A DNA stretch of 64,000 nt, taken from assembly GCF_038593855.1 (NCBI RefSeq), contig NZ_CP151996.1:1488001-1552000 (forward strand). The letters are read 5' to 3'. The position numbers and the translations under genes are program-made. This DNA comes from Lysinibacillus sp. FSL M8-0337 (GTDB lineage Bacteria > Bacillota > Bacilli > Bacillales_A > Planococcaceae). Below, one piece after another: positions 15,757 to 25,236 of this stretch (positions within the stretch are counted from its first letter, which is position 1; every line of letters starts with the position of its first letter). Under the pieces are notes generated by a model. It saw only the letters and a list, made by a program, of their open reading frames with translations. It ran no database searches and was not told the DNA's origin.

Positions 15757-16675
15757 TTGTACCATCTCCTTGTGCCATGATATGAATAAAGACATCATCC
15801 ATTGTGCCCTTCATGACTTCAAAAGAGGCTAATAGGGGCTCGGCACTTTTTAAAAGTGTAAGTGCTATCAGTGTAGAGCTAACTCGAACATAGAAAATGC
15901 CTAGCTTTTCTGTGTACGGTAAGGTATTTTCCTTCAGCCACTTCAGCCCTAATGAACGATCATGAAATACAAGTGCCATCTGGTCATAGGCATATTTTGT
16001 TTTTAAGGCATCAGGTGTTCCTTCAGCGACAATACGACCTTGTTTTAACACTATCACCTGATGCGCCACGGCAGCTTCTTCCATATAGTGTGTTGTTAAA
16101 AATACGGTCATATTTGTTTCTGCCTGAAGTTGTTTGATTGCTTGCCAAACAAATTGGCGTGTTTGGGGGTCTAGACCAGTTGTGGGCTCGTCTAAAAATA
16201 AAATTTGTGGCCGATGAATAAGTGCCCGAGCGATATCCGCGCGTCTTTTTTGTCCGCCTGATAATGTCCCGTATTTTTGCAGTTCTATATCATCTAAGTG
16301 TAAATAGGTCGAGACGAATTGATAATTTTTTGTCAGCTGTGCTTTCGATAAGCCATATGTTTTGCCGCGGTGCAGGATATTTTCTCGAACGGTTAATCGT
16401 TCATCTAGGAGGCTTTGCTGAAAGACAACGCCGATAGATTTGCGTATTTTGGCATTATGAGATTTATCATCCAGTGTATAGCCGTTAATCGTAACGGTAC
16501 CACTAGATTTTTGTAGTAATGTACATAAAATTTCGATGGTTGTCGATTTACCGGCACCATTAGCACCTAAAAATGCAAAGAGGGAGCCTTGCTCCACCTT
16601 GAAAGAAATTCCTCTTACGGCTAAATGCTCGCCATAGTGCTTTTGTAAGTGGTCAACTTGAATCGCAAATGTCAT
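15740..16675 (-). CDS. ABC exporter ATP-binding protein
   Basis: 311-aa ATPase. Walker A GANGAGKST, signature LSGGQKRR, Walker B ILFLDEPTTGLD, H-loop LTTHYMEEA, and a C-terminal extension of about 80 residues typical of the DrrA/YxlF-type exporters. It sits downstream of DUF3021 and a broken LytTR gene, an arrangement in which the LytTR protein controls the transporter. Together with the ABC-2 permease it forms a complete exporter. Confidence 0.9.
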   Translation of the reverse strand: MTFAIQVDHLQKHYGEHLAVRGISFKVEQGSLFAFLGANGAGKSTTIEILCTLLQKSSGTVTINGYTLDDKSHNAKIRKSIGVVFQQSLLDERLTVRENILHRGKTYGLSKAQLTKNYQFVSTYLHLDDIELQKYGTLSGGQKRRADIARALIHRPQILFLDEPTTGLDPQTRQFVWQAIKQLQAETNMTVFLTTHYMEEAAVAHQVIVLKQGRIVAEGTPDALKTKYAYDQMALVFHDRSLGLKWLKENTLPYTEKLGIFYVRVSSTLIALTLLKSAEPLLASFEVMKGTMDDVFIHIMAQGDGTNGSND

Positions 16676-16681
16676 ATTCGT

Positions 16682-17086
16682 CTATTCCTTTCTTTTTTGG
16701 ATTTCATGATTGATTTCTTCAATATCATTTTTTTGCAAGACATATAAAATGCACCATACGATGAAGTAAATGATAATTTCCGCTACGATCACATACAGTA
16801 TGCTTGAATGTTCGAACCAACGCCCAAAATAACCAGCAATCATTACGCAACATGTCACGGCAATAAAATGCACAATGAGCTGAATAGCAAATGCTAACCG
16901 TTCTATTTCAAAGATGAGGGATAGTGAACCTATTACAACACCAAGTATGGCGGCAATGATTATTTGTTCGAAAAGTTCTGCTCCTACTATTGTTGAATGA
17001 TTCGACATAACACTTAATGTTACTAAAATGTAGGATGAGCTTAGTGAAATCAGTAGTCCAATTATCATCATGCGTAATATTTTCAT
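16682..17086 (-). CDS. DUF3021 membrane protein
   Basis: 134 aa with four transmembrane helices (about residues 5-27, 40-62, 68-92, 98-120) and a short charged tail. This is the DUF3021 family, found next to LytTR-domain regulators in Firmicutes and thought to act with them, often as a membrane sensor or inhibitor. Its ATG is preceded by GGGAGG located inside the end of the LytTR gene, so its translation depends on that message. Confidence 0.85.
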   Translation of the reverse strand: MKILRMMIIGLLISLSSSYILVTLSVMSNHSTIVGAELFEQIIIAAILGVVIGSLSLIFEIERLAFAIQLIVHFIAVTCCVMIAGYFGRWFEHSSILYVIVAEIIIYFIVWCILYVLQKNDIEEINHEIQKRKE

Positions 17087-17087
17087 A

Positions 17088-17538
17088 TTATAATTCCCTC
17101 CCGATCCCTAATTGGCGTTTTAATTCTTTTAAATATTTTCGGCTGACATGAATGGATACATCATTTTCAAGTAGTAACTCTGTTGCGCCAATTTTACCCA
17201 TTTGAATAGATGAAATTTTATTGATATTGACGAGCGTCGATTTGCTGACTCTTGCAAAGTCTTTTGCTAATTGGGCTTCTAGCTCATATAACTTGCGTTT
17301 GGACTCAAATTCTTGCTCCTCGGTCTGCAAAAAAAACTTTTGCACCTTCAGCATAAATCGAATAAATATCTGTGATTTTGATTAGATGAATTTCCTGTTG
17401 TAAATAGCCATCAAGCATGGTTGTTTGGACTGCTTGTAATTGCTTCATCAATTTTTCAATATGTTCGTTGTATTCTTTTGCATGTATATGAATCTCTGTT
17501 TCTTCTAGCGCACTATTAATGGTTAAATGAATTTTCAT
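17088..17538 (-). pseudogene. LytTR-family regulator, frameshifted at an A8/T8 run
   Basis: Two overlapping frames together make one LytTR protein of about 148 aa. The upstream frame (from ATG at 17538) encodes EIHLIKITDIYSIYAEGAKVF and then goes out of frame; the downstream frame continues QTEEQEFESKRKLYELEAQL, ARVSKSTLVNINKISSI and VSRKYLKELK, the LytTR DNA-binding core. The break is a run of eight A (17329-17336; eight T on the coding strand). Removing one base restores the frame. This is a real loss of function, a phase-variable switch or an assembly error. DUF3021 and the ABC exporter downstream are its likely targets. Confidence 0.85.
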
Positions 17539-17853
17539 TGGAGGCCTCCTTTGGTAATCGTATTACCTCATCTCCCGTAAAAGAAAAGGGCATTTATGTA
17601 CTGAATCAGCTTAATATTAATGTAGCATAGAAATTTTTAGCGAAGGCAAATTGTTTAATAAGTGGTAAAAATTAATGACTAACAGGTAAGATTTATACAA
17701 TAACGGCAACTACCATCAATTATTTCCATTGCATTTATTGATTTCTGAATATTCAAAATTGTTTTGGTGTCTGGCACGGATAAAAGGCGTGAGTAGTAAA
17801 TTGGGGATGTTCACGTCATAATAGAACTATTCATTCTTGAGGGGTTGCTAGCA

Positions 17854-18888
17854 ATGTTTACATTTTATAAGCAGATGTTCATAACACTCTGTATAGGGTT
17901 GTTAGGAGCGCTTTTATTTCAACTTTTACATATACCAATGCCGTGGTTGTTAGGGGCTATTGCCGCTGTACTTTGCGTGCAGTTATTTACAAACATACAG
18001 TTACGATGGCATCGTTATTTCCGCAATATTGGTTTAATCGTGGCGGGCTATTCCATTGGATTTGCATTTACTAAAGAAGCCATACAGGATATACAACAGT
18101 TTTTAGGCAGTATAATTGTACTAAATATAATCTTTACTCTTTTATTTTTTGCCATCAGCTTTTTAGTTGCAAGGCGTACAGATTTAGATTTTTCCACTGC
18201 GCTTACATGCTGTGTACCAGGAGGCATGACACAAATTATTGCATTTGCCGAGGAGCAAGGCAATATGAATATGGCTGTCATTACGTTTTATCAGGTATTG
18301 CGAGTCCTTTTAATCGTTGGCTTTGTGCCACTAATGGTGACAGGCACTGGTGAAAATCTTGTCACGGTAGATGGCGTCTTTTCTTGGCAGTTGCTAACTT
18401 TACTACTTATTTGCGGCTTAGCAGGGTGGCTTGCTCAAAAGGTGAAAATTCCAACAGGCTATATGTTAGGACCGGTATTTTTATTAATGGGGTTGAATAT
18501 AGCAGAAGTTGCTGTGCCAAAGATGCCCTTATCATTTCTGCATATAGCACAGCTAGTAATCGGTATTTATATTGGTCTTTTATTGAAAAAGGAAGACTTA
18601 CATTTATCAAAGAAGCATGTATTTTATGCTTTTGCGTCAGCAAGTCTTTTTATCGGTTCTGCTTATGTTTTATCTTTTGTGATGAAACATTTGTATAGCC
18701 TTGATTTCCGTACAGGATTTTTAAGTATTGTACCAGGAGGACTCGATCAAATGGGCATTATAGCGGCTTCTGTACATGCAAATGTAACTATTGTGACCGC
18801 TTTTCAGTTATTTAGGGTATTGATAGTATCTGTCTTTCTTGTCCCGTTGGTAAAGGTGTTTGTCAAAAAGGTGAAAGTTCATGATTAG
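17854..18888 (+). CDS. AbrB-family (ammonia monooxygenase-like) membrane protein
   Basis: About 344-aa membrane protein of the PF05145 AbrB type (unrelated to the AbrB DNA-binding protein). It has two repeated halves of about 160 residues; the signature CVPGGMTQIIAFAEEQG in the first half recurs as IVPGGLDQMGIIAASVH in the second. About ten helices. The function is not well established; a transport role is usually assumed. I start at ATG 17854, 9 bases after GAGGGG. Confidence 0.82.
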   Translation: MFTFYKQMFITLCIGLLGALLFQLLHIPMPWLLGAIAAVLCVQLFTNIQLRWHRYFRNIGLIVAGYSIGFAFTKEAIQDIQQFLGSIIVLNIIFTLLFFAISFLVARRTDLDFSTALTCCVPGGMTQIIAFAEEQGNMNMAVITFYQVLRVLLIVGFVPLMVTGTGENLVTVDGVFSWQLLTLLLICGLAGWLAQKVKIPTGYMLGPVFLLMGLNIAEVAVPKMPLSFLHIAQLVIGIYIGLLLKKEDLHLSKKHVFYAFASASLFIGSAYVLSFVMKHLYSLDFRTGFLSIVPGGLDQMGIIAASVHANVTIVTAFQLFRVLIVSVFLVPLVKVFVKKVKVHD

Positions 18889-18895
18889 AGAATAA

Positions 18896-18932
18896 AAAAG
18901 ATTGCTCATGCGTTAGCGATGAACAACCTTTT
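18896..18932. terminator. Bidirectional terminator between convergent genes
   Basis: Stem of 14 positions with two mismatches (AAAAGATTGCTCAT against ATGAACAACCTTTT). It lies between the AbrB-family gene and the chemoreceptor stop. Confidence 0.7.
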
Positions 18933-18936
18933 GGCC

Positions 18937-20631
18937 TCAATATTTAAACTGATGAATTAAGTTTTGGAGTGTTTCGGCATTTTTTGTAAGTGTTGTAGCT
19001 GCGTTATTAATGTCTTCCATAGAGTAAAGATTTGTCTCGGCGATTTGGGTCACGACCTTTGATTGTTCGCGTGCATCAACCGCAATTTCAGCCATGATTT
19101 GGGTAGAGGCATTGGCTTGTTCTATACGCGCATATAGCTCCTCTGCAATACCAGAAACTTCCTGAATTTTATGTGTGACTACCGCTACTTTTGTTGTAAT
19201 GTTCTCAAATGCGCTATTTGTTGTACGAACTATTTCTACACTTGAAGCGGCTTCTTTTTCACTTTGTTGCATATAGTCGCTTGCTTCTTTTGCTAATTGT
19301 TGCATTGTATGAATAGTCTCGGTAATTTGAGCGGCAGATGTTTTAGATTGCTCGGCTAATTTACGAACTTCCTCTGCTACAACAGCAAAGCCTTTGCCAT
19401 GTTCTCCAGCACGTGCAGCTTCTATAGATGCATTTAAAGCAAGTAAGTTTGTTTGATCAGCTATGGCATGAATAACCTCTACAATGTCTCCAATTGTATT
19501 GGCGTGTTTATCTAATGCTACGATTGAATTGACGCTTTGTAAGACGGCTTCTGTCATAGCATGCATTTGAGTTTGCATGGCATGTGCTGTTTTTTCGCCA
19601 TATTTCGCCGTATCAAACGCTTCTGAAGCATGAGATGAAACTTCCATATTTGTTTCCGTTACAAGCTGAATACCGCCTGCAATATCCTGCATGGCTTCTG
19701 CATTTTCATTGGCGCTTTGTTTTTGGGTGCTTGCACCGCTCGCTAATTCTTGCATATTGGCTGTTAGTTGTTCCGTTGTTCTTGTTGTAGAGCCTGCTGT
19801 TGCAGAAAGCTCAGCAGATGATGCCGAGACTTCATTGGCTGTTTCATCAACTTGTTGCATCATTTTTCGGAGTGTTGCAAGCATTGCATTAAAGGATTTA
19901 GCAAGATCTCCGATTTCATCTTTCGTTGTAACAACTAACTGTTGCGTTAAATCGCCTTCGCCAGCAGAAATGGTTTCCAATTGCGTATTCAAACGCTTTA
20001 AAGGCTTGACAATATTACGCACGAGCAATGTTCCGGCAATGACAGCAATAATTGCCGCAATGATGGCAACAACCCCCATTTTGAGAAGCATTTTTTGTTC
20101 GATAGCATTGATTTCAGAGGAAGGAACACCTGCGAAAATCATACCTATCGTTTCCCCGTTCGCATTTTGAATTGGGCCATACTGTGTAAAATAAGGTTTG
20201 CCAACTACATCAGCTGCTCCTTTGTAAAGGTTTCCTTGTGTAAGCACGGCTTCTGTCACTTTAGGATCGGCTGTTGTGCCAATCGCACGTTGTCCATCAA
20301 CCAGTATATTTGTGTTAACTCGTGTATCTTGAGCAAAAATAGTAATAGCTGCGTGGGATAACTCTCCTAATTTATCAATTAATGCAGTTTCCTCTGCTAT
20401 TTTAGCGTCACCTTTGTAAAGCTCTCCATTTTTTAAATGCCATTCACCAGGTAATGTTTGATCCAAATTATAAACACTTAAATCATAGATTTGACTAAGG
20501 CGTACTTTATTTTCTGCTTCAATGGTCGTTTTCATTTCGCTTGTATTGACAATTCCAACAGCAATTAAAACAAATAAAATAACTGTTACAATCAACAAGC
20601 TCATTTTCATTTGCATCGTTAAATTTTTCAT
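18937..20631 (-). CDS. Methyl-accepting chemotaxis protein (transmembrane)
   Basis: About 564-aa chemoreceptor. Transmembrane helix 1 at residues about 10-32, an extracellular single-Cache-like domain (about 35-190, containing [13 protein letters not shown] and [16 protein letters not shown]), helix 2 ([18 protein letters not shown]), a HAMP domain, then the long MCP signalling domain with the hairpin tip [21 protein letters not shown] start at ATG 20631, 5 bases after GGAGGG; an in-frame ATG 27 bases earlier lacks a site. Ligand unknown, possibly a small organic acid. Confidence 0.92.
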   Translation of the reverse strand: MKNLTMQMKMSLLIVTVILFVLIAVGIVNTSEMKTTIEAENKVRLSQIYDLSVYNLDQTLPGEWHLKNGELYKGDAKIAEETALIDKLGELSHAAITIFAQDTRVNTNILVDGQRAIGTTADPKVTEAVLTQGNLYKGAADVVGKPYFTQYGPIQNANGETIGMIFAGVPSSEINAIEQKMLLKMGVVAIIAAIIAVIAGTLLVRNIVKPLKRLNTQLETISAGEGDLTQQLVVTTKDEIGDLAKSFNAMLATLRKMMQQVDETANEVSASSAELSATAGSTTRTTEQLTANMQELASGASTQKQSANENAEAMQDIAGGIQLVTETNMEVSSHASEAFDTAKYGEKTAHAMQTQMHAMTEAVLQSVNSIVALDKHANTIGDIVEVIHAIADQTNLLALNASIEAARAGEHGKGFAVVAEEVRKLAEQSKTSAAQITETIHTMQQLAKEASDYMQQSEKEAASSVEIVRTTNSAFENITTKVAVVTHKIQEVSGIAEELYARIEQANASTQIMAEIAVDAREQSKVVTQIAETNLYSMEDINNAATTLTKNAETLQNLIHQFKY

Positions 20632-20664
20632 AGATTCCCTCCACGTTTTTGTCCACATAAATAG

Positions 20665-20693
20665 ACAGCAAGTGTTGCAAAGTAACTTGCTGT
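20665..20693 (-). promoter_or_regulatory. Perfect 9-bp inverted repeat upstream of the chemoreceptor
   Basis: ACAGCAAGT and ACTTGCTGT separated by 11 bases, 34 bases upstream of the chemoreceptor start. It may be an operator or a 5' leader hairpin. Confidence 0.4.
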
Positions 20694-20917
20694 AATTGTA
20701 TGTATTTCAGGAAAACATTGTATTTTTACTAGTATATAATTACTTACGCTATTTGTATATTTCAAAATTAAATATAATTAGTGACATTTAGATTATTTCA
20801 TTGTTAAATAGTGGGATTTTGTAATGATGGTTGTTCCAGTTGTGGAATTTAGACATTCCCAAATTATATGGAATATGGTATGCTATACCTAACTAATTCG
20901 AACGGAGGTGAAAAGGA
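20694..20917. other. AT-rich intergenic region between chemoreceptor and ABC-F leader
   Basis: No gene seen. The right end must hold the promoter for the leader peptide: TGGTATGCT at about 20875 resembles an extended -10, and ATTCC/GGAAT half-sites flank the AT-rich tract just before it. Confidence 0.5.
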
Positions 20918-21064
20918 ATGAATATAAACGCTACGAGAACAGGTGTAAACATAGAAATTGATATAGCTATTTATTTTACACGTGTTCAAACTTTCGATTT
21001 TGCTAACAACGGGATAAGTCTGTCTATTTTTAAGCAAAATCAAATACTAAACGTAGCGAATTAA
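20918..21064 (+). CDS. 48-aa leader peptide of the ABC-F gene
   Basis: A short frame with an excellent ribosome site (CGGAGGTG 7 bases before the ATG) and 48 codons ending at TAA 21062-21064. Its own coding region folds: GAACAGGTGTAAA (20937-20949) pairs with TTTACACGTGTTC (20975-20987), 12 of 13 bases, and CGCTACG (20929-20935) pairs with CGTAGCG (21052-21058). A strong terminator follows at 21092. This is the layout of ribosome-mediated attenuation upstream of antibiotic-resistance ABC-F genes such as vmlR. The peptide itself probably has no function beyond stalling. Confidence 0.7.
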   Translation: MNINATRTGVNIEIDIAIYFTRVQTFDFANNGISLSIFKQNQILNVAN

Positions 21065-21091
21065 CCATTCTTTTTCACACATATATTGAAG

Positions 21092-21125
21092 AAAAAGACT
21101 GCTTGTTAATTGAGCAGTCTTTTTT
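21092..21125 (+). terminator. Attenuator terminator upstream of the ABC-F gene
   Basis: 12-bp perfect stem (21092-21103 with 21113-21124) followed by T5. It lies between the leader-peptide stop and the ABC-F ribosome site, so transcription must read through it to express the ATPase. Confidence 0.85.
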
Positions 21126-21170
21126 GTTGTCTAGAAATGTTTTTTCGCACGTTTTATGGAGGAAAAAACA

Positions 21171-22976
21171 ATGCAAATAAAGGCTGAACAAATACAAAAA
21201 ATCATCGGTGGCAATGTATTATTTGAAGGACTACAACTGGAAATCAAAAAAGGGGAACATGTAGCGATTGTGGGTGTCAATGGTAGTGGAAAAACAACTT
21301 TACTGCAATTGTTAGCAGGGCTCGATACACCTGATGCTGGACGTATTATTAAAAGTAAAGGAGCAACTATCGGCTATTTACACCAAATTCCAAGCTATCC
21401 TTTGCTTACTGTGAAAGAAGTACTGGAGGAAGCATTTGCTGACATCTACAAGTTGAAGGCAAAAATGACCACACTGGAACAGGCCATGCAAGTGGATGGT
21501 ACGGACAAAGTGTTACAACAATATGGTCAAGTTCAGGAACAATTTATGCTACAGGGGGGCTATGAAGTCGATGCGCAATTAGCTGCTATTGCAAATGGAC
21601 TTAATATTACGTCTTTACTTTCTGTGCCCTTTGCAAGCATAAGCGGTGGCGAAAAAACAAAGGTAATGCTAGGTCAAATGCTTTTAAGTAACCCATCTAT
21701 TTTACTTTTAGATGAACCAACCAATCATTTAGATATGCAAGCAATTGAGTGGCTCGAACACTATGTACAACACTTTGCTGGCATTGTCATTGCTGTTTCG
21801 CATGATCGTCAATTTATGAATCATGTAGCGCAAAAAATCATTGAAATTGAGGATGGAGAGGCGTTAACTTATGCAGGAAATTATGATGATTTTACTGCAC
21901 AGAAAGAAGCGAAAGTTGAACAGCAATTTGCTGAATATGAGGAACAGCAAAAGAAAATTAAGAAGATGCAAGAAGCGATTAAACGTTTAAGACAGTGGGC
22001 AAATGAAGCGAATCCACCGAATGCCGCATTGTTTCGCCGTGCTAAAAGTATGGAAAAGGCATTGAATCGTATAGAACGAGTTAAAAAACCTGGTACAAAA
22101 AAGAAAATGAATCTCGCGTTAACGATGGCTGAACGTAGTGGAAAAGAAGTGATACAAATGAAGGCGATAAGTCATGCATTTGATAAGTCATTATTTAAGA
22201 ATAGTCATCTATCGGTCTATTTTGGCGAACGTCTCGCGATTATAGGCAATAATGGTAGTGGAAAATCAACCTTGCTAAAAATGATGTTAGGGGAGATAGT
22301 ACCGAATCAAGGAGAGTGTAAAGTAGGTAGTAGTGTAAAAATAGGATATTTATCGCAGCAATTTGACCATGAAAATCCTGCCATTCGTTTAATTGATGCC
22401 TTTCGAGAATGTGTATCCGTATCAGAAGCAGAGGCGCGTCATTTGTTAGCACAGTTTCTGTTTTATGGATACGATGTCTTTAAGAAAGTGAAGGACTTAA
22501 GTGGTGGGGAAAAGATGCGTCTGCGTCTCGCGCAATTAATGCATGAAGATATTAATTTACTTATTTTAGATGAACCGACTAACCATTTAGATATAGAAGC
22601 AAGAGAGGTATTAGAAGACACCCTTGAATCCTTTACAGGTACTATTGTTGGTGTATCTCATGACCGCTACTTCTTACAAAAAATCTTTACAAAAATTGCA
22701 TGGATTGAGCAACAAACGATTTATGTATATGAAGGGGATTATGAATGGGCAAGAACAAAGCATGTTCTTGTTGAGCAAGTGCCAGAAGTAAAAGTGGACA
22801 GTAGCACAAAGACAAATGAACACAGTGTTAAGGAAATTCCGATTGAAGAACAAATTGAAAAGGTAGAGGTCAAATTAAAAGAACCAACACTTGCTAAAGA
22901 GCAACGTCAAAAATTGGAACAACAGCTAGAAGCTCTATATGTTAAATGGTTGGAAGGAGGAACAGCACATGCATAA
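21171..22976 (+). CDS. ABC-F family ATPase, ribosomal-protection type
   Basis: About 601 aa with two ABC domains and no membrane segments. Domain 1: VNGSGKTT, ISGGEKTK, LLLDEPTNHLD. Domain 2: NNGSGKST, LSGGEKMR, LILDEPTNHLD. Between them lies the basic linker (QQKKIKKMQEAIKRLRQW, NPPNAALFRRAKSMEKAL) that reaches the ribosomal P-site region in ABC-F proteins. The attenuator and leader peptide upstream favour an antibiotic-inducible target-protection protein (lincosamide, pleuromutilin or streptogramin class). A housekeeping ABC-F is the alternative. I start at ATG 21171, 8 bases after GGAGG. Confidence 0.9.
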   Translation: MQIKAEQIQKIIGGNVLFEGLQLEIKKGEHVAIVGVNGSGKTTLLQLLAGLDTPDAGRIIKSKGATIGYLHQIPSYPLLTVKEVLEEAFADIYKLKAKMTTLEQAMQVDGTDKVLQQYGQVQEQFMLQGGYEVDAQLAAIANGLNITSLLSVPFASISGGEKTKVMLGQMLLSNPSILLLDEPTNHLDMQAIEWLEHYVQHFAGIVIAVSHDRQFMNHVAQKIIEIEDGEALTYAGNYDDFTAQKEAKVEQQFAEYEEQQKKIKKMQEAIKRLRQWANEANPPNAALFRRAKSMEKALNRIERVKKPGTKKKMNLALTMAERSGKEVIQMKAISHAFDKSLFKNSHLSVYFGERLAIIGNNGSGKSTLLKMMLGEIVPNQGECKVGSSVKIGYLSQQFDHENPAIRLIDAFRECVSVSEAEARHLLAQFLFYGYDVFKKVKDLSGGEKMRLRLAQLMHEDINLLILDEPTNHLDIEAREVLEDTLESFTGTIVGVSHDRYFLQKIFTKIAWIEQQTIYVYEGDYEWARTKHVLVEQVPEVKVDSSTKTNEHSVKEIPIEEQIEKVEVKLKEPTLAKEQRQKLEQQLEALYVKWLEGGTAHA

Positions 22977-23760
22977 GCTCGAAGACATTATGCAGTTAGA
23001 CATTGACTATATCAATGAATTTAGTGAAATGGAACGATGTTCTGAAGGAGTATTTTTTTACAATAAGGAAATGCCTATGTACTATGACGCCAACCATGCA
23101 CATATATGGAAGAGAGTAGAGCAAGCAAAGACATTTTTAACTAGTATAAAACAATTCTATCACTCAAAAGGCTTGATTCCGAGAATGTATTTATATAATG
23201 TTGAGGAAAATCATCACTGTGTGGATGCATTATCATCACATGGTTTTCAATATGAGTCTTTTACGAATGATATCCAATGTTGGAATGGCGAAAATGTTAT
23301 ATTACCGAATAATCCAGCGATTCGCATTGAACGTGTGGCAGATACAAATGTACAAGAAGCACTAGAAGTTGAAATGAGTATTTCTACATTTGGTGAGCCT
23401 GCTTTAATAAAAAAGGCGTTCGATAACATGTACCGTTCACCGCATTTTACGTACTATTTATTAAAAATGGATGGTGTTCCTTGCTGTACGGCCAATTTGT
23501 TTATATCTGGTCGTCAAGGTCGAGTTGAAAGTGTTGCAACATTAGAAAGCTATCGCGGAAGAGGATTAATTGGTTATGTATTGCAGCATATTCAAAAAGA
23601 AGCTGTTAAAAGAAACTTAGAACATCTTTGGATATTGCCTATTAATGAGCAAGTCGCTAAAGTATATGAAAAGGCAAATTTTTATTCTTTTGGTAAAATA
23701 AAATCAATACATGCCTTTACAGAAGGGAAGACGATTCAAGAAATAAGGTCTGCAAAATAA
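22969..23760 (+). CDS. GNAT family N-acetyltransferase
   Basis: 263 aa. A degenerate N-terminal half is followed by a GNAT core from about residue 115: EALEVEMSISTFGEP, CCTANLFISGRQGRVESVATLESYRGRGLIGYV, in which the VATLESYRGRGL stretch is the acetyl-CoA loop (Q/RxxGxG/A form), and a C-terminal NEQVAKVYEKANFYSFG. The ATG overlaps the ABC-F stop by 8 bases and has AAGGAGG 8 bases upstream, so it is expressed with the ABC-F gene. Target unknown; an accessory resistance role is conceivable but not shown. Confidence 0.85.
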   Translation: MHKLEDIMQLDIDYINEFSEMERCSEGVFFYNKEMPMYYDANHAHIWKRVEQAKTFLTSIKQFYHSKGLIPRMYLYNVEENHHCVDALSSHGFQYESFTNDIQCWNGENVILPNNPAIRIERVADTNVQEALEVEMSISTFGEPALIKKAFDNMYRSPHFTYYLLKMDGVPCCTANLFISGRQGRVESVATLESYRGRGLIGYVLQHIQKEAVKRNLEHLWILPINEQVAKVYEKANFYSFGKIKSIHAFTEGKTIQEIRSAK

Positions 23761-23860
23761 ACATGTATCCGTAAATTTTGAAGGTAAATTACTTGAAAAA
23801 AAGTGGTATTCGATTTATTGTCTTTAGAGATACTTGTTAAATGGACTTGGAGGATATGGA

Positions 23861-24595
23861 ATGCACGGAATTTATATACGCTACAATGTCTCAGAAAAAA
23901 ACCAAGAAGCAAAATGGCCCCGAAAAGTGGATGCATTTGCGTATGTTCAACGAGGAAAACCACAACAAGATAATGACAACATGCTTTCAATGGAGGAGCT
24001 AAGAAGTCATGCAATCCGATATATTAAAAGTTTAAAAGAAAATGCGAGTGCCCATTTAGTAGAGCAACATAAAGGGGAAATTGAACATTTCGATCGCCGC
24101 TATATGGAGTCGCTAAAAGTCAAAGAAAATATCGATTCACAGCTTATTAATCTTGAAGAAGTTCGCTTATTATTGCAATTGATGAATGTATTGAATTTAT
24201 CGCATAGTTTTGGTGAAAATGCTGGAAAGCTATTACGTCAAATTACGCCATATGCAAAAGATATAGAGCATCCAACGTTCCAAACTACGCGAGTTGAACG
24301 TCATTTTTATAGTGAAATGATTGAGCAAATAGAAGCAATATATGCACGCATTATGCGTCAGCACAATCCATCCACGACAGAAATTCAGCAATCGGAAAAA
24401 TTATGGATGAGCGTTTGTGAGCAAGCAATTGACAAAGTAGAAGCACGCATTGAGCGCTTATCTTCTATTAAATTAAAGCATGAAAAAAATTTATTAGAGT
24501 TCAGTCAGTTAAAGCAACAAAACATTGAGGCGAAGGAACGGTTAGACCATGCCGTCAATGAGCTCGATACGATTTTAAATGTACTAGAATCTTAA
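23861..24595 (+). CDS. Uncharacterised coiled-coil protein
   Basis: 244 aa, cytoplasmic and charged. Residues about 75-110 and 195-244 are predicted long helices with heptad-like spacing (EARIERLSSIKLKHEKNL, then EAKERLDHAVNELDTILN). I do not recognise a family or a catalytic motif. The ATG at 23861 follows TTGGAGG at 7 bases. It stands alone between a GNAT gene and a convergent membrane-protein gene, with a strong terminator behind it. Confidence 0.75.
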   Translation: MHGIYIRYNVSEKNQEAKWPRKVDAFAYVQRGKPQQDNDNMLSMEELRSHAIRYIKSLKENASAHLVEQHKGEIEHFDRRYMESLKVKENIDSQLINLEEVRLLLQLMNVLNLSHSFGENAGKLLRQITPYAKDIEHPTFQTTRVERHFYSEMIEQIEAIYARIMRQHNPSTTEIQQSEKLWMSVCEQAIDKVEARIERLSSIKLKHEKNLLEFSQLKQQNIEAKERLDHAVNELDTILNVLES

Positions 24596-24610
24596 ACTAG
24601 CTATATACAA

Positions 24611-24661
24611 AAAAGGGCATGTCGCCAATTAGTAATGAACACTAATTGGCAACATGCTTTT
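24611..24661. terminator. Bidirectional terminator
   Basis: GCCAATTAGT (24624-24633) pairs with ACTAATTGGC (24641-24650), extended by GCATGT/ACATGC and A/T runs. It serves both convergent genes and overlaps the stop of the membrane-protein gene. Confidence 0.85.
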
Positions 24662-25040
24662 ATTTTGCATTATTTTTTTCTGCTTCTTCACGCTTCCATT
24701 GGCGATAAACTCGTAATAAGTCAAACCCAAGTACAATTACGATAAGATAGAAGATAGGGCTATTATAGGATAAGCCAATTTCGGACTCGCCACCTAATAA
24801 TGTTAGCACAATCCAAAGACCAACTGTATAGAGTGTTAAACCAGCATATGCTTTTTTGGATAGCTTTTTATATGTACCTTTTGAAGTCACTAGATTTATA
24901 CCTACTAGGACAATTAATATAACAAGAATAATTTTTTTCGACAATATTTCTGCTAACGGAGTGGCAGGGAAAAAATCATTGACGAATAGTAAAGTGAAAA
25001 AAATGAAAATACAAACATTAATAATTGTTGATCGCTTCAT
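24660..25040 (-). CDS. Small membrane protein of unknown function
   Basis: 126 aa with four hydrophobic segments (about residues 5-22, 34-52, 66-84, 90-108) and a charged C-terminal tail (RQWKREEAEKNNAK). AAGGAGAT precedes the ATG. It resembles small DUF-type membrane proteins of Bacillales, but I cannot name a family. Confidence 0.7.
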   Translation of the reverse strand: MKRSTIINVCIFIFFTLLFVNDFFPATPLAEILSKKIILVILIVLVGINLVTSKGTYKKLSKKAYAGLTLYTVGLWIVLTLLGGESEIGLSYNSPIFYLIVIVLGFDLLRVYRQWKREEAEKNNAK

Positions 25041-25176
25041 GCAATATCTCCTTCGATGCCTTTATTCTTTTCTATTGTAACATGGTTTGAGTTGAAGAAA
25101 TAAAAATACGCAAAAGAATGACAAGGGATAAATGCTTGCTTCTTAATTTTAAAAATTTTGATAATCTTAAAAATTA

Positions 25177-25205
25177 TGAAACTTTTTTCTTAGGGCATCC
25201 GTATA
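25177..25205 (+). promoter_or_regulatory. Sigma-W-type promoter of yuaF-floT
   Basis: -35 TGAAAC (25177-25182), 17-base spacer, -10 CGTATA (25200-25205). This matches the sigma-W consensus (TGAAAC, about 16-17 bases, CGTA). The B. subtilis yuaF-yuaG operon belongs to the sigma-W cell-envelope stress regulon, which agrees with the genes downstream. Confidence 0.8.
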
Positions 25206-25236
25206 GTAGGTAATATGATGAAAAGGGGTGAACAAC

